The position numbers and the translations under genes were made by a program. From Virgisporangium aurantiacum (GTDB lineage Bacteria > Actinomycetota > Actinomycetes > Mycobacteriales > Micromonosporaceae), in the NCBI RefSeq assembly GCF_016863635.1, contig NZ_BOPG01000076.1, positions 62,001 to 126,000 of the forward strand: a stretch of 64,000 bases of DNA, read 5' to 3'. Shown here one piece after another: positions 57,043 to 64,000 of the stretch (its first letter is position 1; every line of letters begins with the position of its first letter). Below the pieces are notes generated by a model. It saw nothing but the letters and a program-made list of their open reading frames with translations. It did not search any database and was not told the DNA's origin.

Positions 57043-58932
57043 ATGTCCGGATACCTTGTCACATTGCGCGCCGGGAGACTCTTGAGCAAGGATCAGGCTC
57101 ATGACGTGTGGGAAGGGCGCCCTGCGCCTCGCGGTGTGAACAGCCCGGCGCCGGCGATGTCGCCGGACGGCTGGAAGTGGTTGGAAACGGGCGTTGTCTC
57201 AGGTGATCTCCTGGTCCCTGGCAATCATGCGCGGTCCTGGATCTTCAACACGGTCCGGGCTGACCGGGACGGGCCGCTGACCCATCGTCTGCTGACCTTG
57301 ACGACGGATGGTCGGGCATCGGTGCGGCGGACAATTTTCGAGTTGCTGGTCGAGTTGTGCGTCCAGCAATCCGACTGGCCTGTGGTGGCAGACGCCGCGG
57401 AGTCGGCCCTGAGCGACGTGGATCTGCCGGTTCGGTGTACCGCGGCGGTGTTACTGGTGCACCTGGTCGAACCCGGTCGGGCCGTGGCGGTGTTGAACGC
57501 CTCAACCGATCCGGTCGTCCGGATCGCCCTCATGCACGCCATGCTCCGGCGCAAGGTCCCGGAGTATCAGGCGGTTGCCGAGTATCAAGCGATTCTGAGT
57601 CGCCTGCGGCGGGACCCGGTTTCGGCTGTTCGGCTGCTGGCCAGCATCGCGGTGGTCAGCAGGGACGACCCGGCGGCCTGGCCGGCGTTGGACGCCGCGA
57701 TCCGGGCCGATCTCGAAGCCTCCATCGGTGTCCTTAACACGCTGGGATCCCATTGCGCGGAGACGGCGGGTGAGCTCTGGGCACGGGCGCTGACCGGTCT
57801 CGACCGGCTGCGGGACTGCTGTGCCTGGGCCCATCGGCTGGCGGACCCGGCCGAGAGCCCACAGGTCAGGCTCGAAGGCGTACGGATGGCGGTCGCGGCG
57901 ATGCGTACCTGGCGCGCCGCACCCGGCCGGGTGGCGCCGATGCTGACCGGCCTCATCGGGGAACATCCTTCCGAGGTGCGGTCGGCGGCGCTGAGAGCGG
58001 TGGCGTCGTCGTTGACCGCTTCCCGCCTGGCCGCCGACGACCTCGCGGCGATTATGGACGACCCTGAGCTCGGCGCGGTGGCCGCCACCGCGCTGGGCTG
58101 TGTCGGCGACCACCGCGCGGTGCCGCACCTGGTCCGGCTGCTGCTCTCCGAGGGCACCGAGCCCCGGCTGGCCGCGGCTTTCAGGGCGGTTGCCCCGGCC
58201 GGTGCCGACCCGCAGGCGCCGGTGGCCGCCGCTCGCCAGATTCTGGCCGCGCTTCCGGATTCGTGCGTACCTGAACTGCCGATGCGGGTGCTGGCCGCGT
58301 TCGGTCCGGCTGCGGCCGCAGCCGTGCCGGAACTCATCGCCCGGCTTGAGGGGGCCGAGAACGACACTCCGGACTGGGCGTTCTACGTCCTGGGACAGAT
58401 CGGCCCAGCCGCCGCAGCGGCAGTCCCGGTGCTGCGGGACTATCCGACGCAAGGCGCACGGTCAGCCCTTCTCAAAATCACGTCGGACCGGGCCGTGGCC
58501 GAACGGTACCTTGCCGGATGCCCGGAAGAACCTCGCCGGGGCCGCTTCGCATCGGAGCTACTGACCTGGCTCGCCGAACACGGCGGACTCACCACCCGCC
58601 AGCACAAGCAACTGCGGAGCCTGTTCAGACATCCCGGATTCGAGCAGGTGGAATCAGCCGGCGCACTGTGGCTCCACGAAGGTCCCGCGGTCGCCGATGA
58701 ACTGCTGGCGGTCCTGCCGAAATACCTGACCGACGACCAACGCGGGCCCGGGGCGTTGCGGGTGATCACGGCGATGGGGTCGCATGCGCGGCCGATACTC
58801 GACCGGCTGGATCAGTTCATCGCATCCCGGCGCCGAGCGGAGTTCAATATCGGCGACGACGACGCCGAGATGCGCGCGGACGAAATGTTGCTCGCCGCCA
58901 TGATTGCCGCCCGCGAGCAGATCGCCGGATAA
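57043..58932 (+). CDS. HEAT-repeat protein
   Basis: From the given start the protein has about 629 residues, dominated by HEAT-type helix pairs: SVRRTIFELLVELC, LPVRCTAAVLLVHLV, DPVVRIALMHAML, DPVSAVRLLASIAVV, EVRSAALRAVASSL, LGAVAATALGCVGDHRAVPHLVRLLL and FGPAAAAAVPELIARL. The start is uncertain; TTG 56851, ATG 57043 and ATG 57157 are in frame, and the sequence before 57157 lacks HEAT character. HEAT proteins are scaffolds for protein or nucleic-acid contacts; in Micromonosporaceae long ones of unknown function are common. Confidence 0.75.
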   Translation: MSGYLVTLRAGRLLSKDQAHDVWEGRPAPRGVNSPAPAMSPDGWKWLETGVVSGDLLVPGNHARSWIFNTVRADRDGPLTHRLLTLTTDGRASVRRTIFELLVELCVQQSDWPVVADAAESALSDVDLPVRCTAAVLLVHLVEPGRAVAVLNASTDPVVRIALMHAMLRRKVPEYQAVAEYQAILSRLRRDPVSAVRLLASIAVVSRDDPAAWPALDAAIRADLEASIGVLNTLGSHCAETAGELWARALTGLDRLRDCCAWAHRLADPAESPQVRLEGVRMAVAAMRTWRAAPGRVAPMLTGLIGEHPSEVRSAALRAVASSLTASRLAADDLAAIMDDPELGAVAATALGCVGDHRAVPHLVRLLLSEGTEPRLAAAFRAVAPAGADPQAPVAAARQILAALPDSCVPELPMRVLAAFGPAAAAAVPELIARLEGAENDTPDWAFYVLGQIGPAAAAAVPVLRDYPTQGARSALLKITSDRAVAERYLAGCPEEPRRGRFASELLTWLAEHGGLTTRQHKQLRSLFRHPGFEQVESAGALWLHEGPAVADELLAVLPKYLTDDQRGPGALRVITAMGSHARPILDRLDQFIASRRRAEFNIGDDDAEMRADEMLLAAMIAAREQIAG

Positions 58933-58969
58933 CCCCGCAAGACAAGGGTCTAGCCACCGCGTCGGCGTA

Positions 58970-59405
58970 CTCTTCTGCCGGCGCCGGCTGGTCGCCGAAG
59001 AGCCGACCCGACCGTTCGGCGAGGAACTTCCGGGTGTGGCGCCAGGCGTCGGCCCGGGCGGTCGAGGCCGGGGTCACCGCCGTGGTCGACGGTCACCCCG
59101 GCGGCCGACCGAACCGAGACGGTCGTAGGCCCGCACGGGGGCGCGGCAATGAAATGGCCCGCGCCGGGGTACACCACGTGCTCGTACGACCGGCCGTGCG
59201 CGGCCAGCTCCCGCGTCAGCAGCACGGGTCCGTTGGTCCGCTCGACCGGGATCGTCGCCGCGGCGGCCACCTCCGGCGTCAGGCCCGGTTCGAACGCCAT
59301 TCCCAGCCGCACCGGCGCGCCCTCGGCCATGAGCCTCTCCAGTTCCGGGGTGACGACCGTCGGCACGTACGGCAGCGGCGCCCCGCCCCACGTCCAACTC
59401 GTGCC
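58970..59405 (-). pseudogene. Broken acyl-CoA thioesterase / BAAT C-terminal-domain fragment
   Basis: TWGGAPLPYVPTVVTPELERLM, ATIPVERTNGPVLLTRELAAHGRSYEHVVYPGAGHFIAAPP and PTTVSVRSAAGVTVDHGG occur in the order of the C-terminal domain of acyl-CoA thioesterase/bile-acid-CoA:amino-acid N-acyltransferase proteins. A stretch after NGPVLL (normally holding the catalytic Asp) is missing, and the final AWRHTRKFLAERSG lies in a different frame, so there is at least one deletion and one frameshift. The N-terminal two thirds, with the nucleophile, are absent; the adjacent secreted-protein gene begins where they should be. Confidence 0.65.
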
Positions 59406-59409
59406 CTGA

Positions 59410-59907
59410 TCAGCACCGGCGCGCCTGGATCTCGAAGCGCCAGGGCCGCGCCATGTTCTGGATCGACACCTCGTACAGCCCGGGGTCCCTGCGTGTGCCC
59501 CCGTACTGCCACGACGAGCCGTTCCAGAAGAAGGAGTCGACGCAGAATCCCGGGCCACCGATGTAGAAGCCGCTCGCGCACTTCCAGCCCCAGCTGTCCG
59601 TACGCGTTCCGACCGACAGGATGCGATCGTAGCTGCCCAGGTCGTACTGCCCGTCGAAGCTCTTCACGACGCCGACGCCGACCACGCTGGTGTTCGCGTT
59701 GAAGATATAGCTCATCAGGGTGGTGGCCGTGTCGCAGGGATCCGCGGCGACGGCCGTGCCCCCGCCGCTTTCCACAGCGACGGCCTGGAACCGGGCAACG
59801 GGCGCGGCGGATGCCGTACCGCCCGGTACCAGACCGCCCAGTGCCAGTGCCGCCACCGTCGGGAGGGTCAGCCTCACGACCCTTCTCATGCACGTCCTCA
59901 GGTCCAT
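59410..59907 (-). CDS. Small secreted protein, function unknown
   Basis: This 165-residue protein has a signal peptide (MRRVVRLTLPTVAALALGGLV, cleavage after TASA) and a beta-rich mature part: TTLMSYIFNANTSVVGVGVV, SYDRILSVGTRTDSWGW, GFYIGGPGFCVDSFFWNGSSWQYG, LYEVSIQNMARPWRFEI. Five Cys, one at the C-terminus, suggest disulfides. The ATG at 59907 has GGAG at short spacing. The family was not recognised; the composition is that of a small secreted inhibitor, lectin or antimicrobial. It seems to have replaced the front of the broken thioesterase gene. Confidence 0.7.
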   Translation of the reverse strand: MDLRTCMRRVVRLTLPTVAALALGGLVPGGTASAAPVARFQAVAVESGGGTAVAADPCDTATTLMSYIFNANTSVVGVGVVKSFDGQYDLGSYDRILSVGTRTDSWGWKCASGFYIGGPGFCVDSFFWNGSSWQYGGTRRDPGLYEVSIQNMARPWRFEIQARRC

Positions 59908-60383
59908 TGCACTCCTTCGATCGCCGACGAATCTCCGGCGAACCTATGACCGGCGCGCTTCGGATCGGCTTCATCCACGGAGCTGACCTGAATCCGGCCC
60001 GGATCCGGCGGGAAACGCGGCGGGCGTTGCGTCGGGGTACCGGACTGCTGCCAGTCGGAGCGGGCCGCCCCCGAGGTCTCCACCGAGCCGGCGGGGTCGG
60101 GTGCGCGCACGCTCGCGCCCGCCCCGGAACAGGCGGTCGGTGACCCGCGGGAGCACCGATCTTCCGCCAGTCGGCAACGCCGCGATGGCCCGTCGGCCAT
60201 CCCAATGGCAGGTCCGGGAGTTGCGACGGCATCGGCGGGCGCCGTTCGCTCGCGTCTCGGTCATGCCGAATTCAGCACATCCGATCGTGCGGTTGGCGGC
60301 CCCTCATGCTGGTCGCGACGGGCGCGTACGGTCCGTCGCACAGGCGACAATTTGGCGCCGGCCGCCCGTCTAGGTTGGTGACC
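59908..60383. other. Intergenic region of about 480 bp with a candidate -10 element
   Basis: No gene was supported. TAGGTT at 60371-60376 lies seven bases before the ATG of the next gene with no ribosome site, suggesting another leaderless transcript. Confidence 0.4.
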
Positions 60384-61289
60384 ATGGCCGGCGCCGCGGG
60401 ACGGGACGTGGACCCGTCGATCCTGCGCGACGTCGGCACGATCGTCGTCCGGCAGGTCAGCCCGGACCCGTCTGGGGACGGCCATTCGGTGGTGGACGCG
60501 GACGTGGTCTCGGCCAGCAACCGGGGTGCCGTCGTGCGCTGCCTGTTCCGGGCGAGGCTCGCCGCCGAGCTCGCCGCCGTGATGCCGGGCAACGACGTCC
60601 ACTACCGGCGCGTCCCCGGCGGGAACGACCTGCTGGTCGACCCACTGTCGTCGAGGGTCACGCACGAGCTAATGGACTCGAGCGTGCTGAACGAACTGCG
60701 CTTCGAGCACCTGGACCACCACCCGGCGCTCGCGGACACCGCTGATTTCCCGCCGTACAGCAGGCGGGTGTGGACTCGCGCCGCAGTGCCGATCGAGCGT
60801 CCCGCCCCCGGCGAAGGTGTCATCGTCGAGCTGCGCAAGCGGCTTGGCGTGTACATCAACGCCCATCCGATGGTCACCACCGGCACCGCGTCGAGCGACA
60901 GCCAGGAGCACTGGCTGTTCGGCCCGCGAGCCTGTCGCTACGTCCTCGGCCCGGACCTGACCGCGGTCCGTTTCTCGCCGGCGATGGGCCACGGCGACCG
61001 GGTCGGGGGCGCCCGCATGACCGTGCGGCCGTTGCGCGACGCGACACCGTTCACCGGTTCGGCGTCCGGCCGAGCCGCCGACGTGCTCGCCTACGACCGG
61101 CCGGTCCGCCGCCTGCAGGTCGAGGCGGAGGGCCCGGTGGTCGTGTTCCACTACCCTGACGGCACCGGTCGCCGCTCGCTGCTGAGCGCCCGTGGACTGT
61201 ACCGGGGCCATTTCCCCGTCCCGCCCGGCCCGGGCTTGCTGGCCGTCCGTGCGATCCGCGGCGACTGGTCGGTCCGGCAGGTCGATTGA
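60384..61289 (+). CDS. Uncharacterised protein
   Basis: This 301-residue protein was not recognised. It has strong coding bias, no signal peptide and no membrane segment. Segments such as VDADVVSASNRGAVVRCLFRARLAAELAAVM, RRVWTRAAVPIERPAPGEGVIVELRKRLGVYI and VFHYPDGTGRRSLLSARGLYRG suggest a mixed alpha/beta protein. Its start fits a -10 element seven bases upstream. It stands alone among accessory genes. Nothing indicates its role. Confidence 0.6.
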   Translation: MAGAAGRDVDPSILRDVGTIVVRQVSPDPSGDGHSVVDADVVSASNRGAVVRCLFRARLAAELAAVMPGNDVHYRRVPGGNDLLVDPLSSRVTHELMDSSVLNELRFEHLDHHPALADTADFPPYSRRVWTRAAVPIERPAPGEGVIVELRKRLGVYINAHPMVTTGTASSDSQEHWLFGPRACRYVLGPDLTAVRFSPAMGHGDRVGGARMTVRPLRDATPFTGSASGRAADVLAYDRPVRRLQVEAEGPVVVFHYPDGTGRRSLLSARGLYRGHFPVPPGPGLLAVRAIRGDWSVRQVD

Positions 61290-61407
61290 CGCCTGCCTCA
61301 GGGCACACCGGCCAGGTCCCGTCCTGCCGCCATGATTATGTCGCTCGTGCTGCTGCTGTGCGCTCATCTGCAGCGCCGCGCGCCCATCTGATGTGTTGCG
61401 AACCGGA

Positions 61408-61413
61408 TAAGAT
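61408..61413 (+). promoter_or_regulatory. Candidate -10 element of a leaderless gene
   Basis: TAAGAT lies six bases before ATG 61420 and there is no ribosome site, so the transcript probably starts at the ATG. Confidence 0.4.
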
Positions 61414-61419
61414 CGAAGC

Positions 61420-61992
61420 ATGTGGGGGAACAGAGCGCTGACGATTCGTGAGGCGGCCGCAGTGATGGCGGTCCTCTGGGCGGTCGGGGCGTGTCTGTTG
61501 GTGGCGGCCTGGCGCAGCGGCATCGCTGAACAGAGGGCGAGCCGTGCGCCCGTCTGCGCCGAGGGTCAGGAGTTCACGCCGGTCTACTGTCAGGTGACGC
61601 TCGATGGCACGATGACCGGGCTTACCGCCGATAAGGCGGACGTGGATGTTGCGGGGCGACACATCACCGCAGAGGTGTCGCTATCGGGCTCTAAATCGGA
61701 CGTTTCGGGAGTTGCAGTCCGTGTGACCATGTATCGAGGCAAGGTCATCCACATTCAGGGCGAACGATTGAACTTCGATACCGAGGACGCGCCCGCAACA
61801 CGCCGCTGGAACCTCCAAAACTTCGCCGCAGGCGCATTCCTCATCGGCTTTTTCCTTGCCCCCGTGAATGTTGTGCTGGGATTGCTGCAAAGGCCATCAG
61901 GCGGCGCACAGTGGCTGCGGTTGTCTCTGCCGGCCGAGCTTCCGTCGCCGTCGCGCCGCGCGGACATCCGCACCGAGTTCAGGCCCTGGTGA
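61420..61992 (+). CDS. Two-helix membrane protein of unknown function
   Basis: This 190-residue protein has an N-terminal membrane helix (AAVMAVLWAVGACLLVAAW), an extracytoplasmic beta-rich part of ~85 residues with two Cys (PVCAEGQEFTPVYCQVTLDG), and a second helix (FAAGAFLIGFFLAPVNVVLGLL) before a short cytoplasmic tail. The layout resembles small actinobacterial membrane proteins with a paired-Cys outer loop. No partner gene is evident. G+C is lower than in the cluster. Confidence 0.75.
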   Translation: MWGNRALTIREAAAVMAVLWAVGACLLVAAWRSGIAEQRASRAPVCAEGQEFTPVYCQVTLDGTMTGLTADKADVDVAGRHITAEVSLSGSKSDVSGVAVRVTMYRGKVIHIQGERLNFDTEDAPATRRWNLQNFAAGAFLIGFFLAPVNVVLGLLQRPSGGAQWLRLSLPAELPSPSRRADIRTEFRPW

Positions 61993-62627
61993 ACCCGGGT
62001 CTCGGCGCAGAGTGCACGATGTGACCCGCGGCGTCGTCAGCGACCTCGACGCCGCGCTCACCGCCGCATACGGCCAATTGGCGCGCACACGTGCTTGGCG
62101 TTGACGTCGTAGTCCCACCGGTCGATCTGCCGTTCGTCGTTGTCCCAAATGGGCCAGCCGGAACGACCGACCAGGGTCTGCCCGTTGCCATCATTGGCGA
62201 TCGGACGTGGATCAAGGCGTCGCGCCTGACCTGTGCGGCCTGCGGCACCCACTGGCTGATCCAGCGCTGCGGGTCCGCCTGGAGGAGCCCGCGGCGCCGG
62301 CGCACACGGTGATCGAGGCGGTGACTATGCCTGGCGAATTCCTCCTCGGCGGAACCGGCGCGGGCAAGTCGCTGCTCATCGAACTCGTCCGGTTCTTCCT
62401 TGACCAGCACACCGACGCCGGCGACTGCCCCACGTCCGAAAGAGGTCGCTCTCCAGGAATCGCCCTGCTGCACACCGTGCGCGCCGTTCGTCAACGACCC
62501 GCACTTCAGCGACTGACCTCGGAGCGCGACCCCCGGTGCCCGCAGACACGCACATCCCCGCCGTCCGCGGGGTCGGTCAGGGGCATCGGTGTAGCAGTGG
62601 CGGATTAACGTCGACCGGGAGGCGGAA
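61993..62627. other. Region of about 630 bp with gene fragments
   Basis: No intact gene could be supported. The minus strand near 62075-62210 reads RPIANDGNGQTLVGRSGWPI and WDNDERQIDRWDYDVNAK, which look like real protein but are cut short. The plus strand near 62330-62430 reads FLLGGTGAGKSLLIELVRFF, a P-loop-like run with good codon bias and no other ATPase motif. Both may be relics of larger genes. Confidence 0.35.
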
Positions 62628-62816
62628 ATGGGCGAACAACCGGACGTGCGTGGCGACGCCCCGACCACCGACGGGCCGCCGTCGGACACTCTGGATGCCC
62701 AGGAGGCGCATGGCGGCAGCATGGCTCCGGGCCTCGTGGACGAGACGGGGCATTTGATCGCCGAGCCGGCGGACGGAGGGCGCGATCACGGCGAGCCGGG
62801 CGGCCAGAACGTGTAG
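62628..62816 (+). CDS. Small acidic hypothetical protein
   Basis: This 62-residue, Asp/Glu/Gly-rich, probably disordered protein (PDVRGDAPTTDGPPSDTL, VDETGHLIAEPADGG) was not recognised. The only strong support is GGGAGG five bases before the ATG. It could be a regulator fragment, a precursor peptide or noise in a decayed region. Confidence 0.35.
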   Translation: MGEQPDVRGDAPTTDGPPSDTLDAQEAHGGSMAPGLVDETGHLIAEPADGGRDHGEPGGQNV

Positions 62817-63340
62817 TACCGCGACCTGTACCGCCCGCGCGACCGTCAGCCGCAGACCTTCTTGGTCTGGCGTGCCGCGGCCTCCATGAGCGGCGACACG
62901 CGGCCCATAGCCGATCGCCGATTGCCTGGTGGGCGGCGTTAGACGAGGCTGCCGGGGATGCGTCACCAACCGGGCTGGTAGTTGGCCCTGTCGGCGGTGA
63001 TGACGGTGCGGTCGTCGGTGTCGTCTGCAGCGTCTGCCAGGCGAATCGCGGTGAACCAGACCGTCGAAGGCGCCGGTGAGCACGTCCAGACAGCCGCCCA
63101 GATGGCACTCGACACCGAGACCATCGACGGCTACCTCGGGTACCTCAACGACGGGCTGTACGTCGCTCGCGCGTTCGACTGCGCCTGACTTCTCCGCAGT
63201 TCAGCGCCAGCACTTTCCGGAGGGCTGGCGCTGACGTCGCCAGGAGCCGACGTGACCGACCATCAACGCGCCGTGGGAGGTGCTTGCTGGGCCGTACTCG
63301 ATGGCCCGACCAGTATCCTGCGACGAGGAGTCGTGGCGTG
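62817..63340. other. Region of about 520 bp without a supported gene
   Basis: A short plus-strand frame ends with MALDTETIDGYLGYLNDGLY (near 63100-63180), which reads like the end of a real protein, but no start or family was found. Nothing else was recognised. Confidence 0.35.
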
Positions 63341-64000
63341 TCAGGCCGCCTTGGCGGTAACAAGGGAGATCGGACCGGCCAAGGGCGCTGTTCCGGTGTA
63401 GCTCCAGCCGGTGGCGGCGAGCCACGCCGCGCTCTCCTGGACGCTGTAGACGTCGCCGTCGTTGACGTGGATAGCGAACTCCCCGGCCATGAGTGCGGCC
63501 GGCAGTGGCTGGGTGTGGGTGGGGTCGGTCCAGAAGTCCGCGAGGAGCAGGCGTGCGCCGGGCTCGGCGACCGCCCGGATGGCGCGCAGGACTGCCTGGT
63601 TGGTCTCGGGCGTGAAGTAGTGCACCACGTTGGCGAGCAGGAATGCGTGGTGGCCGCGTGGCAGGTCGTCGGTCAACAGATCCCCGGCAACAACGCTGAT
63701 CCGGGTGGCGAACCCGGCGGTACGGAGTCGTTCCTCGGCGACTGCGGCGACCCCGGGAAGTTCGAAGACGGTCCCGGTGAGATCCGGGTCGGCCTGTGCC
63801 AGTGCCATCGCCCATGAGCCGGTGCCACCACCAATGTCCAGGACCCGGCTCGCCGGCGGCAGTCCGGCCGCAGCGGGCAGGGCTCGGCAGGCAGCTGCGG
63901 TGGCGGCTTCGATACCGGCCGACATGATGGGCACGAGTTCCTCGTCAATGTCGAACACTTGGCTGGCGGGCCGGCCACGGCCGAGCGCTCCGGCGAGGTC
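63341..64000 (-). CDS. SAM-dependent O-methyltransferase (partial, continues beyond right edge)
   Basis: The last ~219 residues are inside the window and the reading stays open to the edge. SRVLDIGGGTGSWAMALAQ is the SAM motif I; then FELPGVAAVAEERL, RISVVAGDLLTDDLPRGHHAFLLANVVHYF and LLLADFWTDPTHTQPLPAALMAGEFAIHV follow in the order of small-molecule O-methyltransferases (hydroxyindole/polyketide type). VVHYFTPE is where the catalytic His usually lies. The final YSVQESAAWLAATGW is typical. It may open a further biosynthetic region to the right. Confidence 0.9.
   Translation of the reverse strand, partial: DLAGALGRGRPASQVFDIDEELVPIMSAGIEAATAAACRALPAAAGLPPASRVLDIGGGTGSWAMALAQADPDLTGTVFELPGVAAVAEERLRTAGFATRISVVAGDLLTDDLPRGHHAFLLANVVHYFTPETNQAVLRAIRAVAEPGARLLLADFWTDPTHTQPLPAALMAGEFAIHVNDGDVYSVQESAAWLAATGWSYTGTAPLAGPISLVTAKAA

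Noticed and set aside
62325..62430. ATPase gene suggested by GGTGAGKS
   Set aside because: Only a Walker-A-like string is present; no Walker B, no start with a ribosome site and no sensible ends. Kept only as a possible fragment.
1..64000. CRISPR arrays, rRNA or tRNA genes, intact insertion sequences
   Set aside because: No repeat-spacer pattern, no cloverleaf-like or rRNA-like stretch and no complete transposase was recognised by eye; a tRNA missed by eye cannot be excluded.

Overview
The window comes from a very G+C-rich actinobacterium, most likely a Micromonosporaceae-type genus. The signs are strong G/C bias at third codon positions, many GTG/TTG starts, several likely leaderless genes, a Kgd-type 2-oxoglutarate enzyme and SARP, StrR-like and LAL regulators. 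No rRNA, tRNA, CRISPR array or intact insertion sequence was seen. All coordinates and motif calls were read by eye; no database was searched.

Region 1 (about 1-33,200) looks like one specialised-metabolite gene cluster, open at the left edge. The left-hand minus-strand operon encodes a PhyH dioxygenase, a stand-alone condensation domain, a nucleotidyltransferase, a carrier protein and a second, CCA-adding-like nucleotidyltransferase. Diverging from it are a DRE-TIM aldolase, a KAS III-like enzyme and a Kgd-like enzyme whose acyltransferase domain looks dead. Then come an FAH-family enzyme, an XRE/NB-ARC regulator, a nonapeptide-repeat solenoid protein, uracil-DNA glycosylase, a frameshifted methyltransferase, a kinase with a ParB-like tail, GlxA- and SARP-type regulators, a methyltransferase, an ectoine-hydroxylase-like dioxygenase, LuxR- and StrR-like regulators and an MFS exporter. 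The right part holds a beta-lactamase-fold protein with Cys in place of the catalytic Ser, a type II thioesterase with Cys in the nucleophile position, two ATP-grasp-like ligases, an ectoine-synthase-like cupin, a stand-alone adenylation domain, a second carrier protein and a hydroxyacyl-CoA dehydrogenase fused to a JAMM/MPN domain. My reading is that short carbon units are made by aldol, Claisen or thiamine chemistry, joined to carrier-bound and ATP-grasp-activated amino acids, and possibly closed to a tetrahydropyrimidine and hydroxylated. EctA and EctB are absent, so this is not an ordinary ectoine operon.

Region 2 (33.2-41.3 kb) holds accessory genes: small membrane proteins, a SnoaL-like protein, a serine hydrolase, a LAL-type regulator with a perfect palindrome inside its coding sequence, an ECF sigma factor and a deazaflavin-dependent oxidoreductase.

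Region 3 (41.4-44.6 kb) is a compact module: a 69-residue peptide with ten cysteines, facing an operon for a thioredoxin-like protein, an ABC exporter and a signal-peptidase-like S26 protease. It looks like a dedicated maturation and export system for a disulfide-rich peptide.

Region 4 (44.9-47.4 kb) is a translationally coupled pair: a TROVE/vWA-like protein and an ARPP-like protein, resembling a biological-conflict or RNA-handling module.

Region 5 (47.4-64 kb) is a patchy zone of gene decay and small secreted or immunity-like genes. It has a degraded integrase, CdiI-like immunity genes, an ECF sigma/membrane-protein pair, secreted proteins including a ricin-type lectin, HEAT-repeat proteins, a truncated HAD phosphatase and a broken acyl-CoA thioesterase. 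An O-methyltransferase runs off the right edge.
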